A DNA stretch of 64,000 nt from Diphasiastrum complanatum (lineage: Eukaryota; Streptophyta; Lycopodiopsida; Lycopodiales; Lycopodiaceae). Below are positions 11,561 through 20,768 of this stretch, piece after piece. The notes under the pieces were generated by a model. It was not told the origin of the DNA. It worked only from the letters and a program-made list of their open reading frames with translations, and did not search any database. Positions within the stretch are counted from its first letter, which is position 1. Each line of letters opens with the position of its first letter. The stretch covers positions 34,921,143-34,985,142 of the forward strand of contig CM055096.1 of the NCBI GenBank assembly GCA_029204225.1. Direction: 5' to 3'. The position numbers were made by a program, and so were the translations under genes.

Positions 11561-12104
11561 ACCTTAGAACACTACGAGTTTACTAGTAGCATGCATGCTT
11601 CATGCTTGATTGTCTTAGAGGGTGCTTCATGCAAGTCTTGACTAGCTCATCTAACGACCACAGTTAGATCATTAGTAGGGGGTACTAGTGAGGGAATGTG
11701 ATGATTTATTATCAGCCCGGTGTATCGGGTGGTCGCTATGCCCACACAGATCAAGGTTAGATTGGTGGTCAATTTATATAGTAGAAAATTTTCGTCTGCC
11801 CTATGTCTAACTCGAAACAATTGGTCTCCCGGTTGTATCAGTTGTAGAAATGGTAAAAGGCTACGCCTTGTCACACTACTTGGCAGAAATCCCCTGGTAA
11901 GGGTAGGTCATTTGTGCAAAGCTCATCATGTGAGACTAGGGGTTGTGGTTGTGCGCTCAATAGTTTGCAGTTGAAGGATGTGAGTGGTCACTAGTACCCA
12001 TTGTTGGCCTCTTTTGATTCACAAGGGGGTCTACAGTCATGCTGGAGATGTCTACTCATTTGGCATATTATTGCTGGAGAGAGAGGAGAAACAAAGACTT
12101 TCAC
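11561..12104. other. No gene recognised
   Basis: Short overlapping frames on both strands without domain similarity. Confidence 0.4.
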
Positions 12105-12535
12105 TCAAAATCCCTCATTGTCTATTTCAATCGCTAGATCTCCAGTGCAGAGGCCGCAGATAGTAGTGTCAAATCCTGTATGTGGCGATATCTCCATGGG
12201 CAGAACACGTCCTGATGCACGCAGTTTAGACGCAAGATCTTCCCAGATCTGCTTACTTCTATATGCAAGAGGCCATCCCTGATCTTGAAGTTGCATGTGG
12301 CACCACAAATATCCTTGCCCTGCGTCGGATGGTTGCTTAGCATGCACCATAGCGACAGAAAATCTATATCAGTTAGGCCAATAATACCTACACCGACTAT
12401 CACAACGTCAGATTCTATCAATCCCTTTGCTTCCTTGATAAACTGATGTTGTCGACTTTGCTCGTTGGATGGAGCTTCTGCATTATTGGATCTAGCACGG
12501 GCAACAGACAGATGAATTGCAAAAGGGAAAAACAA
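12105..12535 (-). pseudogene. FAD-dependent oxidoreductase-like fragment
   Basis: The minus strand reads DVVIVGVGIIGLT (about 12400), a beta-strand plus GxGxxG dinucleotide-binding signature of FAD oxidoreductases. After a frame change it reads DAGQGYLW and then SKQIWEDLASKLRASG (to about 12200), which resembles the GAGQGYLW ... LWxxLAxxL stretch I recall from plant FAD-dependent oxidoreductases. The frameshift and loss of the downstream domain mark it as a gene fragment. Its origin (capture or local pseudogene) is unclear. Confidence 0.5.
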
Positions 12536-12728
12536 TCATGTTTAGATTGCATTATGATGCTAATTTGACCTTAGACAAAAGAATAACTTCTTATTCCCTA
12601 CCAAGAAATGAGTATTCCCTGATGGGTTTTGTTGAATTTTGCATTTCAGAATTGAAGGCATCGAGAAAAAAGAAAACCTTACTGGTTTTTGGAGGTCACA
12701 AGATGGAGGATTGTGAGAGGGGGAGTAA

Positions 12729-12729
12729 T

Positions 12730-12783
<54 letters not shown>
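12729..12783. repeat. Compound microsatellite (TG)n(GA)n
   Basis: Uninterrupted TG then GA dinucleotides. Confidence 0.95.
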
Positions 12784-12786
<3 letters not shown>

Positions 12787-12920
12787 ATGTGTATGCATGG
12801 GACATGATGCATACATCCTAGGACCCCATGCATGTATTTCAAAATTTTAGTTAGGTTTTTTGAAAAAGTGCATGGGTAGGAGGATGCATCCTCCTACCCC
12901 ATACACATGCGCACAAATAG

Positions 12921-12962
<42 letters not shown>

Positions 12963-12980
12963 ACACACACACACACACAC
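12921..12980. repeat. Compound microsatellite (TA)n...(CA)n
   Basis: A TA run, a short TGTATA bridge, then CA repeats. The CA run abuts the Helitron 3' end. Confidence 0.95.
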
Positions 12981-13009
12981 TAGTAGAGAGTGCCCGTCGT
13001 TGACGGGCA
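12980..13009 (-). other. Helitron 3' terminus (hairpin + CTAG)
   Basis: On the minus strand an 8-bp stem (TGCCCGTC / GACGGGCA, 3-nt loop, 12991-13009) is followed by CTCTCTA and CTAG ending at 12980, next to a T. This is the subterminal hairpin plus CTRR-T arrangement of Helitron 3' ends. The insertion site is within a TG/TA microsatellite. Confidence 0.75.
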
Positions 13010-13224
13010 ATGGAGGCCGATCTAGGCGGCGGCCGGTGATTTGGCCGATCTCGCACATCTCGTAAGTAGCGATGGTTTAGGAGGATTGTCGATGGTAGGT
13101 GACCGATGTATGTGTGTGTATGTATGTGGCCGAAGTACGGCAGGTGGACGTTTGATCTTGGGTATCGAGAAAATTTCTAATTTGGATATCGAAAAATCAC
13201 GAATTTTTCGAGTCGATTCCGTTT

Positions 13225-13520
13225 CAAAAGATTCTAATTTTGTGTGGAAATTTTCTGACCCAATGGTTAAAAAAATCTGACCCTTGGTCGGGTCAAGTCA
13301 AAAAATTTCAACCTTGGTCGGGTCGAAATTTTTCGACCCAATGTTTGGTTGGGTCGGTCAAGTCGAAATTTTTCGACCCAATGTCTGGTCGGGTTGGGTT
13401 GAAATTTTCCGACCCAACGTGACCCAATGTATTTTTCCAAGCTAGTGTATTTTCTGACCTAGTGTGTTTTTTCGATCTAATGTGTTTTTTAGACTATATT
13501 GTGACTGCGAATCTAGAGCA
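13225..13520. repeat. GGGTCGAAATTTTTCGACCC palindromic repeats
   Basis: About four degenerate copies of a near-palindrome of 20 bp, separated by AATGTYTGGTYGGGT-like spacers. A related cluster lies at 33720-33950. No coding potential is evident. Confidence 0.6.
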
Positions 13521-13708
13521 AATCCTGTGTAATGCTGAAGCGGTCCATGCTGTGAATATTATGTGATTGCTATGTATACTATGTAGTTCGGATTAAATTT
13601 TGGCATGATATGTACTGTTGTTTTGAAATTGGATGTTACTTTTGTTTTGAAATCACATGTAATGGAAATTGACGGAATGTTATAATACTTTGTTGCGGTA
13701 ATCCAAAT
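13521..13708. other. No feature recognised
   Basis: AT-rich spacer before the duplicated segment. Confidence 0.4.
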
Positions 13709-13893
13709 TCTTGAGATCTTGTAAGAGCATGGTTTGAGAATGGAATTTTGCAGAATTTCGCAAGGTTTGAGAATGGAATTTTCTAGAATTTTGTAATGAA
13801 TTGTTTTGGAATGAAATGATGTGATGTTGGTTACGGTTAGGGATAGGGTGGTGTTGGTTACAATTAGGATTAAAATTTTCGGGTTAGGGTTTT

Positions 13894-14014
<121 letters not shown>

Positions 14015-14108
14015 CTGGTTAAGAGGCATTGTAAATAGTCCGAATATATATTCTCAATAAATTTTAAAAAATCATAGAAATGTCATCACGTAAATCTAAT
14101 ACCATTAT

Positions 14109-14365
14109 CTGGCTATACACCAAGCTATCTAACATTGCCTCAAAGGCAGACACACTAATAGTGCCGCCATTCCTATAAAGATATCTTAAATTACTAAGTA
14201 GCAAATCTACATCTAAGAGCAAATGAAATCTCTGTGGATATGCGCCAATCATGCTCTCTTCACTGATCAAATAACAAATATATAGCTCTAACAACCAAAT
14301 GGTTGTGCTCTAACAACCAAATGGTTGTGCTGCAAAAGATATGCTCTCCATCACCAAGCAGCTCC
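14109..14365 (-). pseudogene. Captured exon copy A, 3' part
   Basis: The minus-strand frame reads LLELYICYLISEESMIGAYP and then LLLDVDLLLSNLRYLYRNGG, closely matching copy B at 23485-23790. I do not recognise the protein. The splice donor position reads CAG/AT here against CAG/GT in copy B. The exon is interrupted after the GCTCC duplication by the 14366-19937 element and resumes at 19943-20019. Confidence 0.65.
14361..14365. repeat. Target-site duplication GCTCC (left)
   Basis: Repeated at 19938-19942. The uninterrupted sequence AGCAGCTCCCTAAA is preserved in copy B. Confidence 0.95.
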
Positions 14366-15012
14366 TGTGAAAAATACAGATCCTAAGTGGATCTAAACTC
14401 CAAGATCATTGGCTTGAATGCTTGCACTCCAAACTACATAAGCTAGGAATTGGCAACACATTCTATGCTACCTAGAATGCAAAGAACTTGATCAAAAAGC
14501 ATTTATCACAAATGGAAACTTCCATAAACATCAAGTGCGGCCCAAAATAGCATTATACAGTCCATAATACATCAGCCTACCACTTTTGGAAAGCACCTAA
14601 GATCATACACACAAAGCTTGAACTCAATCACTACACAATGCCAACAATGGAAGGAGAACCCAATAGAAAAATCTCTCATTAAGCAAATGAATACAATGGA
14701 TCTGCTCCAACCTGTTTCTCCACGGCCTACCTGCTATATATAGCTGAGAGAGATGACTCTCTCTCCTCTCTCTAGACCCTCCTTACCTAAAATATGCCCT
14801 ATATAGGTAAAATTGGCATATATGTCCAAAATACATGAAAATGGACTCATTTCGAAGGTCTTGAAGTTTGACACTTCTTCATACTGAAAAAATACACTTA
14901 CTAAAAATATCTAGACCTGTTTCACACGTGTGAAAAGTCAGATCCTAAACTATGTGCCATTTTTAGCAATTTTGGCCTAAAACTAGACAAGGAAATGTTG
15001 ACAATTTTCACA
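14366..15012 (-). repeat. 3' LTR of gag-only element
   Basis: 647 bp, TGTGAAAAAT...ATTTTCACA. In the minus sense, U3 carries the palindrome at 14920-14935 and a TATA-like TATATA within GCTATATATAGC at about 14740. It appears identical to 19291-19937. Confidence 0.95.
14920..14935. promoter_or_regulatory. 16-bp perfect palindrome with G-box core in U3
   Basis: TTTCACACGTGTGAAA, with CACGTG at its centre. It lies about 190 bp upstream of the TATA-like site in the minus sense, and is present again at 19845-19860. CACGTG is the established bZIP/bHLH target; regulation here is inference. Confidence 0.45.
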
Positions 15013-15026
15013 CTCCCTCTTCAACT
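15013..15026 (-). other. Polypurine tract of gag-only element
   Basis: On the minus strand AAGTTGAAGAGGGAG directly precedes the 3' LTR, as needed for plus-strand priming. It overlaps the end of the ORF region. Confidence 0.75.
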
Positions 15027-18000
15027 TAACTTGCTAGTTTTACAACACTACTTTGTTCCAACTTAAGAATGATCTCCATCATCAGAATAGATCTCTTCTC
15101 AAGGATCCTAATATGTACAAAATAGGACACAACATAATTGATATAGATAATAGTGTCCATATAAGATGCTTCACTATTTCTTACATCAATTTTACATAGA
15201 ATCATAAAAATGGTACATGTAAAAGAACATAGAATCTCAATTAATGAATTCCTCCATGTATCCATCTCTGGTTTCTCTGTAAAATAGCAGCAAACAAGTT
15301 GTAAATGAAAGTGATCAACAAGTGTTTGCATGCCTCCTCCACATTTCACTATACATATAGTGAATGCAACATGTATCTCCATGAATGAACTTCCATCACC
15401 ACCTTGCCTTTGTAGATCTTCAATCCATGAAAGCCTTTGAGTGAATGAATGCCAAAAAGATGTGTTCCCTACTCCATTTGAATGACCAAAACCTGAACTT
15501 GAAATACTTGAAGTACCTCCACAAGATTTGCACACAACGCTTGATCCTACAATGTCAACAAGTTGCCAATTTGCCAACACTAGAATACTAGATCTTGAAC
15601 TTTGTTCAAAAGAAAACATATTGACCACTTCAATACCTTTCAAGATCTGAATGAATTCATGTACTTGATCATACAAACCAGCAATGATAACTATTCCATC
15701 TCCAAGATCCAAAGGATGCAAAACTATGGAACTAGTTTTATTGAAATTTGACAATTTCAACACATTGACATAACAATGTTCATACATGAGATTAGACAAG
15801 TGAGGTAGAGTAAGAAGACACTTCCTTGCAGCTCCAAAGACCTTACTTGAACCTTCAAGAACCTGTAAAAACAGATCCAAAATGCCTTGACCATTTGTCT
15901 CTTCTTTGATGCTTTTCACTAGCTTCGAATTGCCACTTGTCTCTTGGTGTTGATGAAGCAATCCAAGATCAACCTCTTGATCTTCCAATAAGACATCAAA
16001 GATCTTGCATATGTGAACATCTTCAGATCTGAAACTCTGAAGATACTCCCTCTCAAACACATGATTAAGATCCCACAAGATCTCATCAATGCTCAAATTT
16101 GACCCTTCACTATAGTTAGTGAAAACAATGCCACCATCATAAACCAAAAGATAGATTCCAACATTTCCATTTAACATGAAGTAGAGTAGGTGAAGATGAG
16201 TATCAAACCTAATCAAAACAGCCCTCTTGAGTTCATAACAAACCTCAATAAGCTCACCAATGATATCTCCCTTGCCTTGAAGAAGTTGCCACTTGAGTTG
16301 CTCAATGTAGTCTTCTTCAACCAACCTTTTGCCATCTTGACCATGAATGAACAATCCACCACAATCATAGAATGCTTTGAGTTGATGAAGAGATGTTAGA
16401 TCCATGCTTTGGATCTTCCCAAGAACCACTCTTCCATTGCCCTTTCCTTCACAAGACTCCCTCTTAATGCTAGCACCACAAAAGTTAGAAACCTCCCTCT
16501 TGATAGTTGCACCATAAGAAGTAGAAGACTCTTGAATATTAGAAGCCAAGAAAAGAATCCTTAGTACCTTCAACATAAGAGTGATTGAAGTACTCTCTCT
16601 TTTCAAACATGAACTTCTACTCAATGATTTAGGTAATGAGTCATATGATAATGATTCTTCCTCACTATCGTTCATAAAAACATCATTCAAAGTACATCCT
16701 ACTTTGAACACTTCACATACTTCTCTTCCTTTTGACTTGTGATCTCCCTCACCAAGTCTCATGATAGAAACCTTTGATCTACTCTTTTTATGAAGAAATG
16801 TGACACCACTTGTTGCACAAATGACTTTATCACAAAAAGATGTAAAAGAACCATTTCCTTCAAGCATGCTCAAAGCACCATCATCTTTTCCCACATGATT
16901 ACATACATCAATATGAAAAGAATTAGAAGAACAACCATCTTCTTGCAAAGAATGACACTTAGCATCTCCATCTTTTTCCATATGAACAAACAAGTCATTA
17001 GCAACAATCACTTCCAAAGAAGAATCTTCATCAACTCCATTGATGAAGTTAGCTCCTTCCTTACCTTTTCCATTTTTGCACTTGCCATCTAGCACCATTG
17101 AAGAACCACCAAGCCTTGGAAGTCCATGAGTAGAAGAGTACAAACATGATGCTAATTTAGCTCCACATGACTCCATATGACTAGTAGGTAACACTAGTGC
17201 ATCTTCAAGATCCAATGGATCCAAAAAATTGACCATAGATTCACCAAAGCTTGCCAAGTTAGCACAACAATTATCATCTCCAAGAAGTACATTAGATCTC
17301 AACCTAGATCTAGCATTTTGTTTCTTATGGCATTCATTTGCAAAATGTCCTTTTATCCCACAATAAAAGCACTTGAACTTTGACTTATTGTTCTTAGTAG
17401 AAGAGGAAGAGGAAGAGTGATCATCATGATCAAAGTTACCACCTTTGGACCATTTCCCTTTGCCTTTACCTTTGCCCTTGAATTTGCCTTTTGTGAAGAA
17501 AGCCTCTTCACCTCCACCTTGCAAGGATGCACCATCAAGCTTTGATTGCAACCTATGTTCTTCAGCCAATAAGATTTCTTGCAAGTCAACCACACTTGGC
17601 AAGACTCTTTGAATGGCAAAACTTTGCACAAGGTTAGCATGTTCATTTAGCAAACCATTCAACATAACTTGGACTATTTCACCATCTTTTATGTTCTCAT
17701 CAATGCATGCTAAATCATCACTTAGGGACTTAACTCTCAAGATAAATGCATGAGCACTTTCACCCTCTCTTTGCCTACTAGAAAATATTTGTCTCCTTAG
17801 GGTCAATACCCTAGATGTGGACTTTGATTCAAAGAGCTTCTTTAAGGCATTCCATGCCTCACTTGCACTTTGACACTTTCCAACTTCCTTGAGAAGTTCA
17901 TTTGTAACATTCATTTTAATGATATGAAGAGCCCTTTTGGCCTTCTTATCAAACCTTTGTTGCTCTTGAAGTGTGAGAGGTCTCTCTTCAATTTCTGCAA

Positions 18001-18118
18001 CTATGTCCATGAGTTCATTCAACTCAAGTAAGGACTCCATCCTCACTTTCCAAGTAGAGTAGTTTGATGAACTCCACCTTTCACTAGACTCTAGCATGAT
18101 CCCACCATTGGAAGCCAT
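15026..18118 (-). CDS. Gag-like protein with long uncharacterised C-terminal region (1030 aa)
   Basis: Uninterrupted ORF from ATG 18118 (MASNGGIMLESSERWSSSNY). Residues ~15-190 look like copia Gag (DUF4219/UBN2): the N-terminal W-x-x-W motif, then ASEAWNALKKLFESKS and the LR-x-QIFSSRQREGESAHAF block. A Gly/Lys-rich basic tract follows, then a perfect CX2CX4HX4C zinc knuckle, CFYCGIKGHFANEC, at about residues 248-262. After that I find no protease D-S/T-G, no HHCC, no DDE and no YVDD. The remaining ~765 residues are Ser-, Asp- and Cys-rich and contain a short internal duplication (SYGATIKRE / NFCGASIKRE). Role is inferred: particle formation and RNA packaging for the element. The function of the C-terminal part is unknown. 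The open frame agrees with the recent-insertion signs. Confidence 0.85.
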   Translation of the reverse strand: MASNGGIMLESSERWSSSNYSTWKVRMESLLELNELMDIVAEIEERPLTLQEQQRFDKKAKRALHIIKMNVTNELLKEVGKCQSASEAWNALKKLFESKSTSRVLTLRRQIFSSRQREGESAHAFILRVKSLSDDLACIDENIKDGEIVQVMLNGLLNEHANLVQSFAIQRVLPSVVDLQEILLAEEHRLQSKLDGASLQGGGEEAFFTKGKFKGKGKGKGKWSKGGNFDHDDHSSSSSSTKNNKSKFKCFYCGIKGHFANECHKKQNARSRLRSNVLLGDDNCCANLASFGESMVNFLDPLDLEDALVLPTSHMESCGAKLASCLYSSTHGLPRLGGSSMVLDGKCKNGKGKEGANFINGVDEDSSLEVIVANDLFVHMEKDGDAKCHSLQEDGCSSNSFHIDVCNHVGKDDGALSMLEGNGSFTSFCDKVICATSGVTFLHKKSRSKVSIMRLGEGDHKSKGREVCEVFKVGCTLNDVFMNDSEEESLSYDSLPKSLSRSSCLKRESTSITLMLKVLRILFLASNIQESSTSYGATIKREVSNFCGASIKRESCEGKGNGRVVLGKIQSMDLTSLHQLKAFYDCGGLFIHGQDGKRLVEEDYIEQLKWQLLQGKGDIIGELIEVCYELKRAVLIRFDTHLHLLYFMLNGNVGIYLLVYDGGIVFTNYSEGSNLSIDEILWDLNHVFEREYLQSFRSEDVHICKIFDVLLEDQEVDLGLLHQHQETSGNSKLVKSIKEETNGQGILDLFLQVLEGSSKVFGAARKCLLTLPHLSNLMYEHCYVNVLKLSNFNKTSSIVLHPLDLGDGIVIIAGLYDQVHEFIQILKGIEVVNMFSFEQSSRSSILVLANWQLVDIVGSSVVCKSCGGTSSISSSGFGHSNGVGNTSFWHSFTQRLSWIEDLQRQGGDGSSFMEIHVAFTICIVKCGGGMQTLVDHFHLQLVCCYFTEKPEMDTWRNSLIEILCSFTCTIFMILCKIDVRNSEASYMDTIIYINYVVSYFVHIRILEKRSILMMEIILKLEQSSVVKLAS

Positions 18119-19274
18119 GATTCTAATGTTTCTTCAACTTTTAGGTTTTGTCCTAAAGCACTTAGCACTCACTTTTCTCTCAACAAATGATAGATAAAGA
18201 GATCTATGAAGATTTAGGACCCTAAAACACTTCTATCTTGAACCTAGATGGTTTCCAAGCATAGAAAGGAAGATTGAAACACATGCAACACTTTGCACAC
18301 ACTAAGAATGGATTACAAAATCAAACCAACCTGAACACACTCTTGCTTAAGATCTCAAACTTTCCAGCAAGTGACCAAATCAAGTTATGGTGTGAAGAGT
18401 TACTTGCATTCTTAGAAAATACCCAAAACTAGGATGCCAAGATTACCTAGTAATGAACAAACTTGATCAACATATGATCAACACACTAAGATATTGATTC
18501 AACCTGTAAAACCACATGTAAACCACACTTCTAAAAGTTTATAAACTCCAGCAAGTGATAAATACAAGATTTAGAGGTGAATGAATGAGCACACTTAGTG
18601 AATCACAAGACTAGCTTCACTATCTTGTCAAATCTTGGTGTTTAGATGTAGATCTAAGATCACTTCACATGAGAATGTTCCTCAACCTGTTAAGAACCTG
18701 AAAACACACTTGCATAATGGTTAACACCTTCCAGCAAATGCTCCAATCAAATTACATAAGGAGAGTTACTTACATGCTCAACAAAGTACACCAAAATTTA
18801 TGCCAAAATTGATGACAATATTTACAATATGCTCTTCACAATGGAGCTTACAATATGTTCACCCAAAAAAGGGGATCTTTCATCCAAATGGGAGCTTTGC
18901 TCAGCCTTTAGGAGAATTACAACTCACTCAAAAGAGCATTTGTCATCCACTTAAGGAGAAGTTTCATCCACTTAAGGAGAGTGTTCATCCAAGAATGGAG
19001 ATTGTCAACAATAGGATTGAAAAGAACATTGTTAGTATTGAATATGCACAAGCCTCACAATCACAAATGATTAGGTGTTATGATCTGATCCAAAATAGTT
19101 TCTTTTCAGCCTTTGATCTTCAATAGACCTGAAATATGCTTTTGATCCACAAGTTCAACTCACAAAACAAAGGTTAGTAAGATTTGATCAACAAAGCAAT
19201 GCAAAATCATGCTAGAACTTGATCAAACATCCAAATATCACCAAAAATGGAATACTTACTGTAAATAGAAGCCA
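18119..19274 (-). repeat. Long leader with ~180-bp degenerate tandem repeat
   Basis: Between primer site and gag. Plus-strand units starting CAACCTG at about 18326, 18500 and 18682 share CTTCCAGCAARTG-like and GAGTTACTTRCAT-like blocks at a spacing of 174-182 bp. A shorter TCATCCACTTAAGGAGA repeat lies at 18950-18985. A leader over 1 kb is long for copia. Confidence 0.6.
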
Positions 19275-19290
19275 ACCAGCTCTGATACCA
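19275..19290 (-). other. Primer-binding site of gag-only element
   Basis: On the minus strand TGGTATCAGAGCTGG lies directly inside the 5' LTR, complementary to initiator-Met tRNA. Confidence 0.9.
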
Positions 19291-19937
19291 TGTGAAAAAT
19301 ACAGATCCTAAGTGGATCTAAACTCCAAGATCATTGGCTTGAATGCTTGCACTCCAAACTACATAAGCTAGGAATTGGCAACACATTCTATGCTACCTAG
19401 AATGCAAAGAACTTGATCAAAAAGCATTTATCACAAATGGAAACTTCCATAAACATCAAGTGCGGCCCAAAATAGCATTATACAGTCCATAATACATCAG
19501 CCTACCACTTTTGGAAAGCACCTAAGATCATACACACAAAGCTTGAACTCAATCACTACACAATGCCAACAATGGAAGGAGAACCCAATAGAAAAATCTC
19601 TCATTAAGCAAATGAATACAATGGATCTGCTCCAACCTGTTTCTCCACGGCCTACCTGCTATATATAGCTGAGAGAGATGACTCTCTCTCCTCTCTCTAG
19701 ACCCTCCTTACCTAAAATATGCCCTATATAGGTAAAATTGGCATATATGTCCAAAATACATGAAAATGGACTCATTTCGAAGGTCTTGAAGTTTGACACT
19801 TCTTCATACTGAAAAAATACACTTACTAAAAATATCTAGACCTGTTTCACACGTGTGAAAAGTCAGATCCTAAACTATGTGCCATTTTTAGCAATTTTGG
19901 CCTAAAACTAGACAAGGAAATGTTGACAATTTTCACA
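19291..19937 (-). repeat. 5' LTR of gag-only element
   Basis: 647 bp, same length and, by eye, same sequence as 14366-15012. Confidence 0.95.
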
Positions 19938-19942
19938 GCTCC
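19938..19942. repeat. Target-site duplication GCTCC (right)
   Basis: Partner of 14361-14365. Confidence 0.95.
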
Positions 19943-20019
19943 CTAAAATCCATGGAAAATCGACAATGATTCACCTTCAAGTTCACCAACACACAGGTGG
20001 CCAACACACAGATGGCCAA
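19943..20019 (-). pseudogene. Captured exon copy A, 5' part
   Basis: Minus-strand reading with NHCRF and FRELL, equivalent to the first ~25 codons of copy B, with a short tandem duplication (CACAGRTGGCCAAC). Acceptor ATAACAG precedes 20019. Homology to copy B ends near 20035. Confidence 0.6.
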
Positions 20020-20035
20020 CTGTTATTAGATGAGA

Positions 20036-20768
20036 CAAATCATAACATCAACATTGAACATTGTCAAAAATTATTTATGCAGGACCAAAACATTGTATCA
20101 TGCTACATTCAAAAACCCTAAACTGAGCAATGTATTTGGTCAAAATAACAAACGATTCACCAACATTATTGACATAAGAAATTGACATGCTTGTTGATTG
20201 GATCCAATGTTTAGGGTTTGTCATCAAATAAGGTGCACCTATAGATCCAGACAAACCTTCTTTGCAGACCGCTCCCACACCGCGTATGTTTGTTGTGTGA
20301 CACGGACTATGCTACAACTTCCACATAGGAGGATGCAAAACCTTCAAATTGGGATAGGCTCTAATTGGTTTACGGTTTTAACTGCAGGCCTCTACAGCTG
20401 TACACAAATTCTAAACTTTGGCATTCACCAAGATTGTGTACGGTTGCAGATGCCTACATCTAAATGCTTTCAACAATAAAAGCCTCTCCAAATTTGAAGG
20501 TTACATGCTCTCAGGTGGAAGGTGTGGCAAAGCCTATGTCATACAAACAATAATATTCACCAACTGCAAAAAAAACATTTACGTTTATTTGAATGTACAT
20601 ACATACATATATACACACCCATACATACGTACATACATACATATACACACCCATACATACACATATAAAACTTTTTGCACCTCTTACATGAGCCAAAAGG
20701 ACTTGCATATAACATCGCTCTCCTTCGGATGGATGGACAAAATACATATGTCCAATGGCCGAAATGGA
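20036..20768. other. No gene recognised; CATA-rich repeat
   Basis: Spacer within the presumed Helitron. A CATACATA/TACACACC-rich simple repeat lies at 20597-20667. No helicase motif was found on the minus strand. Confidence 0.45.

Larger units (their letters stand above)
14366..19937 (-). mobile_element. Gag-only copia-type LTR retrotransposon (non-autonomous)
   Basis: Complete 5572-bp element: LTRs of 647 bp each, GCTCC duplications, iMet primer site next to the right LTR and a polypurine tract next to the left LTR, so it runs on the minus strand. By eye the LTRs are identical along their length, which implies a very recent insertion. The interior has a ~1.17-kb leader and one intact 1030-codon ORF. 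It begins as copia Gag but shows no protease, integrase or RT. This resembles the known class of terminal-repeat elements with only a GAG domain (TR-GAG), here with an unusually long C-terminal extension. It would need an autonomous partner in trans. Confidence 0.9.

Noticed and set aside
16190-17092. Plus-strand ORFs within the gag-only element
   Set aside because: Antisense shadows of the intact 1030-codon minus-strand ORF, with no domain signature.
19275-19290. tRNA gene fragments at TGGTATCAGAGC sites
   Set aside because: These are primer-binding sites next to LTRs. No cloverleaf is present at any of them.
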